DNA of 64,000 nucleotides. Source: Streptomyces fungicidicus. Its GTDB lineage: Bacteria; Actinomycetota; Actinomycetes; Streptomycetales; Streptomycetaceae. The position numbers and the translations under genes were made by a program. Location: assembly GCF_003665435.1 (NCBI RefSeq), contig NZ_CP023407.1, positions 6,001,501 through 6,065,500 of the forward strand, in the 5' to 3' direction. Below the pieces are notes generated by a model. The model searched no databases, had not been told where the DNA came from, and saw nothing but the letters and a program-made list of their open reading frames with translations. Positions 9,502 through 18,500 of the stretch are shown piece by piece (the first letter of the stretch is position 1; every line of letters starts with the position of its first letter).

Positions 9502-10172
9502 CCCTGCCCCTGGCCGACGCCCTGAAGGGCCGACTGATCGTGTCCTGCCAGGCCCCGCCCGGCGACCCGATGCGGCACACCGACACCCTGGTCCGGATGA
9601 CCCTGGCCGCGCGGGCCGGCGGCGCGGCGGCCGTACGGGTCAACGACCCCGAGGTCGTCGCGGCCACCGTGGCGGCCGCAGGCCTTCCGGTGATCGGCCT
9701 GTGGAAGGACGGCGACAGCGGCGTCTTCATCACCCCGACCGTGCGCCACGCCCTCGCCCTGGTGGACGCCGGGGCCGCGGTCGTCGCGGCCGACGCCACC
9801 GCCCGGCCGCGCCCCGACGGCAGCACCTTCGCCGAACTCGTCGCGGCGGTCCACGCGGCGGGGGCGCTCGTCATGGCCGACGTGTCGACCCTCGCGGAAG
9901 GCCGTGAAGCCGCCGCTCAGGGCGCCGACTTCGTGGGGACGACCCTCTCCGGCTACGTGCCCGGCTCTCCCGTCCAGACCGCCCCGGACCTCGCCCTCGT
10001 CACCGATCTGGCCGGCGCGATCTCCGTTCCGGTGATCGCCGAGGGCCGCATCGCGACCCCCGGGCAGGCCGCCGGCGCGCTGGCGGCCGGCGCGCACAGC
10101 GTCGTGGTGGGCACCGCCATCACGGCCCCGACCGCCCTGACCGCGACGTTCGTGGCCGGCCTCGCCCGCTGA
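9498..10172 (+). CDS. nanE: Putative N-acetylmannosamine-6-phosphate 2-epimerase (NanE)
   Basis: A 224-aa TIM barrel of the NanE family. Recognisable landmarks are the N-terminal LIVSCQAPPGDPM, PVIGLWK, the ADVSTLAEG segment, GTTLSGY and PVIAEGRI...VVVGTAIT, all corresponding to conserved NanE blocks. It converts ManNAc-6-P to GlcNAc-6-P, which the NagA/NagB enzymes (not in this window) would take into central metabolism and peptidoglycan precursors. Start ATG 9498 overlaps the kinase stop (ATGA). A terminator-like hairpin follows directly, so it ends the operon. This gene is the strongest single argument for a sialic acid pathway rather than generic aldolase/kinase functions. Confidence 0.9.
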   Translation: MTLPLADALKGRLIVSCQAPPGDPMRHTDTLVRMTLAARAGGAAAVRVNDPEVVAATVAAAGLPVIGLWKDGDSGVFITPTVRHALALVDAGAAVVAADATARPRPDGSTFAELVAAVHAAGALVMADVSTLAEGREAAAQGADFVGTTLSGYVPGSPVQTAPDLALVTDLAGAISVPVIAEGRIATPGQAAGALAAGAHSVVVGTAITAPTALTATFVAGLAR

Positions 10173-10196
10173 CCCCCTCGTCCCGTCACGAGGGGG
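10173..10196 (+). terminator. Hairpin terminator of the sialic acid operon
   Basis: 8-bp perfect stem CCCCCTCG / CGAGGGGG with an 8-nt loop, beginning at the base after the nanE stop codon. The following 310 bp up to 10507 contain no gene I can support: a possible 66-codon frame at 10308-10508 has no ribosome site or recognisable similarity. That stretch probably holds the promoter of the gamma-glutamyltransferase gene. Confidence 0.7.
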
Positions 10197-10507
10197 CGTA
10201 GACGCCCATCTCGTGGAGGGAGTAGCCCCCAGGCGTCGTCGCCGCAGGCGTCCGGGTATGGGGTCCAGACCTCTTCACGGCCTGACTTCACTCCGGCCGA
10301 CGAACGCGTGGTTCCTGACGGTGATCCGAGGGCCGCCCGCGAGGCTCGGCCTCTCCCCTCGGTGCGGAACACGGCCGCCGTGCCCGGTGACGAGGGTGGC
10401 GTCGTCCGGCGGCGCGCCCTTACCCTGCGTGCAGCCGTGGCCTGCGTCGGCAGTCCGACCCGGGGGGCGGTGGGAACGGCTGAGGAAACGAACACCGAGG
10501 GCAGGTA

Positions 10508-12337
10508 ATGCACTTCACGACTCGTCCCACCCTCCAGGGCACGTTCGGCATGGTGTCCTCCACCCACTGGCTGGCCTCGCAGTCGGCGATGGCCGTCCTG
10601 GAGGACGGCGGCAACGCCTACGACGCCGCCGTGGCAGGCGCCTTCGTGCTGCACGTAGTGGAGCCGCACCTCAACGGCCCGGCCGGCGAGGTGCCGATCC
10701 TGCTCGCACCGGCCGGCGGGGAGGTACGGGTGCTGTGCGGGCAGGGCGTCGCCCCCGCCGGGGCGACCACCGCCCACTACAAGGCGCTCGGCCTGGACCT
10801 CGTCCCCGGCACCGGACCCCTCGCCGCAGCCGTCCCCGGCGCCTTCGACGCCTGGATGCTCCTGCTGCGCGACCACGGCACCAAGTCCCTCGCCGACGTC
10901 CTGAAGTACGCCATCGGCTACGCCGAGGACGGGCACCCGCCGGTCGAGCGCGTCGGCGAGACCGTCGAGACCGTGCGCGAGCTGTTCGAGACGGAGTGGA
11001 CCTCCTCGGCCGAGGTGTACCTGCCCGGCGGCCGGGCCCCGCGCCCGGGCGAGCGGCTGCGCAACCCCGCCCTCGCCGCCACCTGGAAGCGGCTGCTCGC
11101 CGAGACCGCCGGCGCGGGCGGCCGGGAGGCCCGGATCGACGCCGCCCGGGAGGTGTGGCGGACCGGATTCATCGCCGAGGCACTGGTCCGCCAGGCCGCG
11201 CGCCCCACCCTGGACACCAGCGGCGAGCGCCACACCGGCACGCTGACCGCCGCCGACCTCGCCGGCTGGTCCGCCACCTACGAGACGCCGGTGACGTACG
11301 ACTGGAACGGCTGGACCGTGTGCAAGGCCGGCCCCTGGAGCCAGGGCCCGGTCCTGCTCCAGCAGCTCGCCCTGCTCCCGCCGGAACTGCCCCGCTACGG
11401 CTCCGCCGACTACGTGCACCTGCTGATCGAGGGCTGCAAGCTCGCCATGGCCGACCGCGAGGCCTGGTACGGGGACGCGGCCGAGGTGCCGCTCGACGAC
11501 CTGCTCTCGGCCGAGTACAACACCGAGCGGCGGACCAGGGTCGGCCCCCGCGCCTCCCTCGACCTGCGGCCCGGCAGTCCGGGCGGCCGCACCCCGCGGC
11601 TGAGCGCCCACGCCCGCGAGGCGGCCACCGAGCCGCCCGGCTTCAGCCCGATGGGCGTCGGCGAGCCGACCGTCGCCAAGAGCCCGGCCTCCCCCGTGCC
11701 CGGCGAACCGGACGTCTCCGCCGACGGCGGGACCCGCGGCGACACCTGCCACCTGGACGTCGTCGACCGCTGGGGCAACATGGTCGCGGCCACCCCCAGC
11801 GGCGGCTGGCTCCAGTCCAACCCCGTCGTCCCCGAACTCGGCTTCCCGCTGGGCACCCGGCTGCAGATGACCTGGCTGGACGAGGGCCTTCCCAACACCC
11901 TCACCCCCGGCCGCCGCCCCCGGACCACCCTCACGCCGTCCCTGGCGCTGCGCGACGGGGTGCCCGTCATGGCGTTCGGCACGCCCGGCGGCGACCAGCA
12001 GGACCAGTGGCAGCTGCACTTCTTCCTCGCGGTCGCCCTGCGCGCCGAGGTCCGCGGCGGACTCGACCTCCAGGGCGCCGTCGACGCCCCCAACTGGCAC
12101 AACGACAGCTTCCCCGGCTCCTTCTTCCCGCGCGGGATGCGCCCCGGCAGCGTCACCGTCGAGTCCCGCACCGACCCCGGAGTGGTGCGGGAGCTGCGCA
12201 GGCGCGGCCACCAGGTGATCGTCGGCGACGCCTGGTCGGAGGGACGGCTCTGCGCCGTCGCCCGCGACCCGCGCACCGGCATCCTCTCCGCCGCCGCGAA
12301 CCCGCGCGGCATGCAGGGCTACGCGGTGGGCCGCTGA
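10508..12337 (+). CDS. Gamma-glutamyltransferase family protein (Ntn hydrolase)
   Basis: 609 aa, normal for the family. The N-terminal part shows ASQSAMAVLEDGGNAYDAAVA and HLNGPAGEVPILL, the C-terminal part the autoprocessing Thr413 (GDTCHLDVVD), NMVAATPSGGWLQSNP and TPGGDQQDQW. No clear signal peptide, unlike most secreted GGTs. Family members cleave gamma-glutamyl bonds or act as acylases (cephalosporin or glutaryl acylase-like). The pocket GPAGE instead of GPGGG/GIGGG suggests it is not a canonical glutathione GGT. It is separated from nanE by a terminator and 310 bp, so it is not part of that transcript, although it is a stable neighbour. Upstream GAGGGCAGG supports the ATG at 10508. Confidence 0.88.
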   Translation: MHFTTRPTLQGTFGMVSSTHWLASQSAMAVLEDGGNAYDAAVAGAFVLHVVEPHLNGPAGEVPILLAPAGGEVRVLCGQGVAPAGATTAHYKALGLDLVPGTGPLAAAVPGAFDAWMLLLRDHGTKSLADVLKYAIGYAEDGHPPVERVGETVETVRELFETEWTSSAEVYLPGGRAPRPGERLRNPALAATWKRLLAETAGAGGREARIDAAREVWRTGFIAEALVRQAARPTLDTSGERHTGTLTAADLAGWSATYETPVTYDWNGWTVCKAGPWSQGPVLLQQLALLPPELPRYGSADYVHLLIEGCKLAMADREAWYGDAAEVPLDDLLSAEYNTERRTRVGPRASLDLRPGSPGGRTPRLSAHAREAATEPPGFSPMGVGEPTVAKSPASPVPGEPDVSADGGTRGDTCHLDVVDRWGNMVAATPSGGWLQSNPVVPELGFPLGTRLQMTWLDEGLPNTLTPGRRPRTTLTPSLALRDGVPVMAFGTPGGDQQDQWQLHFFLAVALRAEVRGGLDLQGAVDAPNWHNDSFPGSFFPRGMRPGSVTVESRTDPGVVRELRRRGHQVIVGDAWSEGRLCAVARDPRTGILSAAANPRGMQGYAVGR

Positions 12338-12437
12338 GCCCACAACGCCGCGGGCGCGCACCCCATCTTCATCCCGATTCCACCAGGAGTGCACCGGACG
12401 GGCGGGGAATGTCAGTGACGCGTGCTCTCATAGGGGC

Positions 12438-13283
12438 ATGATCGAGACAAACGAAACCATCGACGAGTTTCTCGCCCGGCGCGCCCTCGACGTGGAGGAG
12501 CACATCCGCAAGGCCGCCGCGCAGGAGATCGTGCCGCGCTGGCGCCGGCTCGCCGAGCACGAGGTGGACCGCAAGAGCGGCCCGCACGACCTGGTGACCG
12601 ACGCCGACCGCGACGCCGAGCTGTACCTCACGGAGGCGCTGGCCGCCCTGCTGCCCGGCTCCGTCGTGGTGGGCGAGGAGGCGGTGCACGCCAACCCCGC
12701 GTCGTACGAGGCGATACGGGGCGACGCACCCGTGTGGATCATCGACCCCGTCGACGGGACCCGCCAGTTCGTGCGCGGCGAAAGCGGCTTCTGCACCCTG
12801 GTCGCCCTCGCACAGGGCGGAGTGCTGCACGCCTCCTGGACCTACGCGCCCGTCCTCGAGCAGTTCGCCACCGCCGTCCGGGGCCGGGGCGCCCACCTCG
12901 ACGGTGAGCGGCTGCGCGCGGGCTCCCCGGAACCGGGCCGCGACCTGCGCGTGGCCACCTCCCACCCGGACTTCACCACGGACGAGCAGAAGCGCGGACT
13001 GCTCGGCCTGTGGACGGACGGCGTGGCCCCCCGCCCCTGCGGCTCGGCCGGACTGGAGTACCTGGCCCTCGCCCGCGGCGAGTCCGACGCGACCGCCTTC
13101 AGCTGGGAGGCGGCCTGGGACCACGCGGCCGGGCTGCTCCTCGTGGAGGAGGCGGGCGGCGCCCACCTCACCCGCGCGGGCGTGCCCTTCGACATCAGGG
13201 GAGGCAACACCCTGCCCTTCACCGCGGCCCGCGACGAGGCCACGGCCCGGCGGGTGGCGGACCTGCTGGCGGCGGGAGCCTGA
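12438..13283 (+). CDS. Inositol-monophosphatase family phosphatase (possible HisN-type)
   Basis: 281 aa with all metal-binding motifs of the FIG/IMPase superfamily: D-x-V-T-D-A-D near residue 54, GEEA (first Glu), WIIDPVDGTRQF (the D-P-x-D-G-T motif) and the C-terminal AWDHAAG. Mg2+-dependent cytosolic phosphomonoesterase. Possible substrates are inositol-1-phosphate, histidinol phosphate, or PAP; sequence alone does not decide. It lies 100 bp after the GGT gene and 90 bp before the FAD oxidoreductase, same strand. Start ATG 12438 is preceded closely by AGGGGC. Confidence 0.88.
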   Translation: MIETNETIDEFLARRALDVEEHIRKAAAQEIVPRWRRLAEHEVDRKSGPHDLVTDADRDAELYLTEALAALLPGSVVVGEEAVHANPASYEAIRGDAPVWIIDPVDGTRQFVRGESGFCTLVALAQGGVLHASWTYAPVLEQFATAVRGRGAHLDGERLRAGSPEPGRDLRVATSHPDFTTDEQKRGLLGLWTDGVAPRPCGSAGLEYLALARGESDATAFSWEAAWDHAAGLLLVEEAGGAHLTRAGVPFDIRGGNTLPFTAARDEATARRVADLLAAGA

Positions 13284-13372
13284 TGCCGCAACCGGAACGG
13301 GCCCGGGAGAAGGCCGGCGCCCCGGCATATCCTGATCCTCCAGTGCCCGTCGGCTGACGAAGGAGTCCGAAG

Positions 13373-14791
13373 GTGCCGTCGATGCTCGATGCGGTCGTGG
13401 TGGGAGCGGGGCCGAACGGGCTGACCGCTGCCGTGGAGCTGGCCCGGCGCGGCTTCTCGGTGGCGCTGTTCGAGGCGAAGGACACCGTCGGCGGGGGCGC
13501 CCGCACCGAGGAACTCACCCTGCCCGGCTTCCGGCACGACCCGTGCTCGGCCGCCCACCCCCTGGCCGTCAACTCGCCCGCGTTCCGCGCCCTCCCGCTG
13601 GACCGCTACGGACTGGAGTGGCTGCACCCGGAGCTCCCGATGGCACACCCCTTCTGGGACGGCACGGCTGCCGTGCTGTCCCGGTCGGTGGCGGAGACCG
13701 CGGCCTCCTTCGGACCGCGCGACGCCGGCGCCTACCGCCGGCTCGTCGAACCCTTCCTGCCCAAGTGGGACACCCTGGTCAGGGACTTCATGTCCCTGCC
13801 GCTGACCGCGCTGCCCCGCGACCCCGTCACCCTCGCCCGCTTCGGCCTGCGCGGCCTGCCCCCGTCGACCTGGCTCACCCGGCGCTTCCGCGACGAGCGG
13901 GCCCGCACCCTGTTCGCCGGGCTCGTCGCCCACGTCATGGCCCCGCTCGGCGGCTTCGCCACCGGCGCCGTCGGCCTGGTCTTCGCCCTCGCCGCGCACG
14001 CCCGCGGCTGGCCGGTCGCCCGCGGCGGCTCCCAGGCCATCTCCGACGCCCTCGCCGCGTATCTGGAGGACCTCGGCGGCAGCGTCCACACCGACTACGA
14101 GGTCAAGCGTCTCGACGACCTGCCGCCGGCCCGGGCGTACGTCTTCGACACCTCGCCCACCGCCCTGGCCCGCATCGCGGGCTTCGGCAGCCACTACGCG
14201 AACTACCGCTACGGGCCTGGTGTCTTCAAGATTGACTACGCCCTGGACGGTCCCGTCCCGTGGACCGCGCCCCAGGCCCGTACCGCCGGAACCGTACAGA
14301 TCGGCGCGGACAGCGGGGAGATCGCCGCCGCGCTGCGCGCCGCCTCGCGTGAGGGCCGCGCGCCCGACGCGCCGTTCCTCATCACCGTGCAGCCCGGCGT
14401 CGCCGACCCCACCCGGGCCCCGGCGGGCAAGCACGTCTTCTGGGCCTACGGCCATGTGCCGAACGGCTGGACCGGCGACCTCACCGACGCGATAGAACGC
14501 CAACTGGAGCGCTACGCCCCCGGTTTCCGCGACCGCGTCCTGGCCCGCGCCACCGCGGGGCCGCCCGAACTCGCCGCCCGCAACGCCAACTACGTCGGCG
14601 GCGACATCGCCTCCGGCGCGGTCTCCGGACTCCAGCTGCTGCTGCGCCCGAAGCTCTCCCTCTTCCCCTACGCGACCCCGCACCCCGCCGTCTTCATCTG
14701 CTCGTCCGCCACCCCGCCGGGCCCCGGTGTGCACGGCATGTCGGGACACAACGCGGCGCGGGCCGTCTGGCGAAGGCTGCGACAGACATGA
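13373..14791 (+). CDS. FAD-dependent phytoene-desaturase-like oxidoreductase
   Basis: 472 aa. The N-terminal dinucleotide fold VVVGAGPNGLTAAVELARRGFSVALFEA binds FAD; GGGARTEELTLPGF is the second family motif. The middle segment contains GGSQAISDALAAYLEDLGG, typical of CrtI/NAD(P)/FAD amine-oxidase-like proteins. The C terminus (VFICSSATPPGPGVHGMSGHNAA) is the conserved isoprenoid-type FAD motif. GTG 13373 is preceded by AAGGAG at seven bases; an ATG three codons later is the alternative. It overlaps the macrodomain gene by ATGA, so the two are translationally coupled. No carotenoid genes nearby; the substrate is unknown. Confidence 0.87.
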   Translation: MPSMLDAVVVGAGPNGLTAAVELARRGFSVALFEAKDTVGGGARTEELTLPGFRHDPCSAAHPLAVNSPAFRALPLDRYGLEWLHPELPMAHPFWDGTAAVLSRSVAETAASFGPRDAGAYRRLVEPFLPKWDTLVRDFMSLPLTALPRDPVTLARFGLRGLPPSTWLTRRFRDERARTLFAGLVAHVMAPLGGFATGAVGLVFALAAHARGWPVARGGSQAISDALAAYLEDLGGSVHTDYEVKRLDDLPPARAYVFDTSPTALARIAGFGSHYANYRYGPGVFKIDYALDGPVPWTAPQARTAGTVQIGADSGEIAAALRAASREGRAPDAPFLITVQPGVADPTRAPAGKHVFWAYGHVPNGWTGDLTDAIERQLERYAPGFRDRVLARATAGPPELAARNANYVGGDIASGAVSGLQLLLRPKLSLFPYATPHPAVFICSSATPPGPGVHGMSGHNAARAVWRRLRQT

Positions 14792-15318
14792 CGGCCACTC
14801 CCGCCCTCACCCTCGTCCGGGGCGACATCACCCGCCAGAGCGCCGACGCGATCGTCAACGCCGCCAACTCCTCCCTGCTCGGCGGCGGAGGCGTCGACGG
14901 CGCCATCCACCGCCGGGGCGGCCCGGAGATCCTCGCGGAGTGCCGCGCGCTGCGCGCCGCCCGGTACGGCAAGGGCCTGCCCACCGGCCGGGCGGTCGCC
15001 ACCACCGCGGGCCGTCTCGACGCCCGCTGGGTGATCCACACCGTCGGCCCCGTGTACCAGGCCTCCGGAGGCGACCCCGAACTGCTCGCCTCCTGCTACC
15101 GGGAGTCGCTCCGCGTGGCCGACGAACTGGGCGCCCGCACGGTCGCGTTCCCGGCGATCTCCACCGGGGTGTACCGGTGGCCGATGGACGACGCGGCCCG
15201 CATCGCGGTCGAGACGGTGCGCGGCACGCCGACCGACGTCGAGAAGGTGACGTTCGTCCTCTTCGACGACCGGGCCTACGAGGCGTTCGCCGCGAGAATC
15301 GGCACCCCCCGCCCGTGA
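14788..15318 (+). CDS. Macrodomain protein (O-acetyl-ADP-ribose deacetylase type)
   Basis: 176 aa, a single MacroD-type domain. Clear motifs: the adenosine/ADP-ribose loop DAIVNAANSSLLGGGGVDGAIHRRGG (residues about 20-45), HTVGPVY, and the phosphate loop AFPAISTGVYRWP. Such enzymes hydrolyse O-acetyl-ADP-ribose (the sirtuin product) and mono-ADP-ribosylated proteins in the cytoplasm. Starts inside the stop of the FAD oxidoreductase (ATGA). A sirtuin and an ADP-ribosylglycohydrolase are encoded 8-10 kb away. Confident as to fold; the in vivo substrate is not known. Confidence 0.93.
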   Translation: MTATPALTLVRGDITRQSADAIVNAANSSLLGGGGVDGAIHRRGGPEILAECRALRAARYGKGLPTGRAVATTAGRLDARWVIHTVGPVYQASGGDPELLASCYRESLRVADELGARTVAFPAISTGVYRWPMDDAARIAVETVRGTPTDVEKVTFVLFDDRAYEAFAARIGTPRP

Positions 15319-15423
15319 CCGCGAGGCGGTGAAGCACCCCCGCCGGCCGCCTGCCGGGGCCCGCCGCCCGGATCCCGTACCCACCACTGAACCATCAGGA
15401 CCGCACAGAGTCCGACGAGATCA

Positions 15424-15452
15424 TTGCTTCGGTTGTGTGCGAGTCCTAGGGT
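15424..15452 (+). promoter_or_regulatory. Putative promoter of the beta-galactosidase gene
   Basis: TTGCTT (15424-15429), a 17-bp spacer, TAGGGT (15447-15452). Same -10 as the promoter at 4889. It would give a leader of about 130 nt before the ATG at 15591, whose ribosome site is GAGGAAGG. The remaining part of the 272-bp gap after the macrodomain gene shows nothing else I can name. Confidence 0.6.
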
Positions 15453-15590
15453 GTGGGCTGGCTCAGTAGTTGCTCCGTCACCAGCAGTCGCGATTCCTCC
15501 CGCCGTCACTCCCCGTCCGGCGGCCGTCGGGGGAATCGGACGTGCCCTCAGTCCGTGCAGCGCTCTGTCGTACCGAGGAAGGCCACGGTC

Positions 15591-18500
15591 ATGCCGCACC
15601 CCCACCCGCACCCGTCTCCCGCCGGCCGGTCCCCCCGCACCGGACGGCCGGTCGTCAGCCGCCGCCGTCTCCTGGAGTCCGGCGCCGCCGTGCTCGGCGC
15701 CCTCGCCCTGTCCGCGTCGCCCGGCGCCGCGCACGCCGCCGGCCGGCGCGCGCCGGCCGGCGAGCCCCCGGAGTGGAACGACTTCGGTGTCTTCCGGCTC
15801 GGCACCGAGCCCCCGCACACCACCCTCATGCCGTACGCGGACGTGCGCCAGGCCCTCGCGGCCGACCGCACCCGCTCGCCCTACCGGCAGAGCCTGGACG
15901 GCACCTGGAAGTTCGCCTACGCCGACCGACCCGAGGACCGGGACGCCGACTTCCACCGCACCGACACCGACGACAGCGGCTGGGACACCATCCCGGTCCC
16001 GTCCGTCTGGCAGCTGCACGGCCACGACTTCCCGATCTACCTGAACATCACCTACCCGTACTGGGGCCCCAACGGCCGCGGCGAGGAGCCGCAGCCGCCC
16101 GCCGCCCCCACCCGCTACAACCCGGTCGGCCAGTACCGGCGCACCTTCACCGTGCCGCGCGACTGGAAGGGCCGCCGCACCTTCCTCCACTTCGAGGGCG
16201 TCAAGTCCGCCCACTACGTGTGGATCAACGGCGAACTCGCCGGCTACGACGAGGACTCCTGCACGCCCTCCGAGTACGACATCACCCGCCTGCTCAGGCC
16301 CGGCACCAACCAGATCGCCGTGGAGGTCTACCGCTACGCCGACGGCGACTGGCTGGAGGACCAGGACATGATCCGGCTGAGCGGCATCTTCCGCTCGGTG
16401 TACCTCTACTCCACCCCGTCCGTGCGCCTGCGCGACTTCAAGCTGGACACCCCGCTCGACGACACCTACCGGCGGGCCGAGCTGGCGGTGACCGCGAGCG
16501 TGCGGGCGTACGGCGGCGAGGAGAGCGGGCGCTACACCGTCGAGACCCAGCTGTACGACGACCGCGGTCACGCCGTCTGGCCCCGCCCGCTGCGGGGGAC
16601 CGCCGACCTCGGCACGGCGGGCGCCGGCGAGGACGTCACCGTACGGGCCGCGAGGGCCGTGCCGGAGCCCCGGCTGTGGTCGGCCGAGCACCCGAACCTC
16701 TACACGGCCGTCCTCAGGCTCCGCGACCCGGCCGGCGAGGTCGTCGAGACCCTCTCCCACCGCGTGGGCCTGCGCGAGTTCGCGCTCGTGGACGGCCTGA
16801 TGCGGATCAACGGCAGACCCGTCTCCTTCCGCGGCACCAACCGCCACGAGATGCACCCCTCCCGCGGCACCGCCCTGACCCGCGAGGACCTGGTCGAGGA
16901 CATCGGGATCATCAAGCGGATGAACATCAACTCCGTCCGCACCTCGCACTACCCGAACAACCCGCTGTGGTACGAACTCGCCGACGAGTACGGCCTCTAC
17001 CTCGTGGACGAGACCAACCTCGAGACTCACGGCATCCGTTCGGACTACCCCGGCGACCACCCGGAGTGGACGGCGGCCTGCGTCGCCCGGGCACAGAACA
17101 TGGTGCACCGCGACAAGAACCACCCCTCGGTGGTCATCTGGTCGCTCGGCAACGAGGCGGGCGGCGGCTCCACGTTCACCGCCATGCACGACTGGATCCG
17201 CTCCTGCGACCCCACGCGTGTCATCCAGTACGAGGGCGACGACCGGCCGGGGATCAGCGACATCCGCTCGAAGATGTACGAGAGCCCGGCACGGGTCGAG
17301 CAGCGCGCCGGGGACACCGCCGACACCCGCCCGTACGTCATGATCGAGTACTCCCACGCGATGGGGAACTCCAACGGCAACTTCAAGAAGTACTGGGACG
17401 TCGTCCGCCGCCACGACGTCCTCCAGGGCGGCTGGATCTGGGACTTCGTCGACCAGTCCCTGTACACGCCCGTCCCCGCCCGCACCCTGCTCACCGAGTC
17501 GGGGCCGGCCGGACTGCGCGGGGAGATCCTCGCCACCCGCGGCACCCTCGACCGCGGCAAGGGCCTGTCCGGCCTCACGGTCTTCGAGCGCGACGACAGC
17601 CTCGACCTCACCGGATCGCTCACCCTGGAGGCCTGGATCACCCCCGCGTACACGGGCTACCACCAGCCCGTCATCGCCAAGGGCGACACCCAGTACGCGC
17701 TCAAGCAGACCAACAGGAACCTGGAGTTCTTCATCCACTCCGGGGGCCAGTGGATCACCGCGAGCTGGCCGCTGCCGGACGACTGGACCGGCCGCGAGCA
17801 CCACGTCGCGGGCGTCTTCGACGCGGGCGCCGGCACGCTGACCCTGTACGTCGACGGCACGGTGCGGGCCACCCGCACCACCGACCGGCGGCCCACCGGC
17901 AACACCGCCGCCCTCTCCCTCGCCGGCGACGCCGACAACCAGACCCGCGAGTTCAGCGGCACCGTCCGCCGCGCCCGCGTCTACGCCCGCCCCCTCGGCG
18001 CCGCCGAACTGGCCTCGGACTCCCGCGCGCCGGGCGACGAGGGCGTGCGGTTCTGGTTCGACGCCGCCACCGCCGGGGCCGAGCGGAAGCGGCCGGACGA
18101 GCGGACGTTCCTCGCCTACGGCGGCGACTGGGGCGACAACCCCAACGACGGTGCCTTCGTCGCGGACGGCATCGTCACGGCCGACCGCGGCCACACCGGC
18201 AAGGCCGCCGAGGTCAAGCGCGTCTACCAGGCCGTCAACGCCGTCCGCGCCTCCGGCGCCGGTGCCGCTGTCGGCGCCGTCACCCTGACCAACGAGTACC
18301 TGTTCACCAACCTCCGGGAGTTCGACGGCCGTTGGGAGCTGGTCGCCGACGGCGAGGTGGTGGGGCGGGGACGGCTGTCCCGGGAGCAGCTGGACGTGCC
18401 GCCGCTGTCCCGGAAGACCGTCACGGTGCCCGTGCGCCTGCCCGGGAACCCGAAGCCGGGCACCGAGTACTTCCTCCAGCTCTCCTTCACCACCAAGGAG

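Noticed and set aside
10308..10508. 66-codon frame before the GGT homologue
   Set aside because: No ribosome site, no recognisable sequence, composition like non-coding GC-rich DNA.
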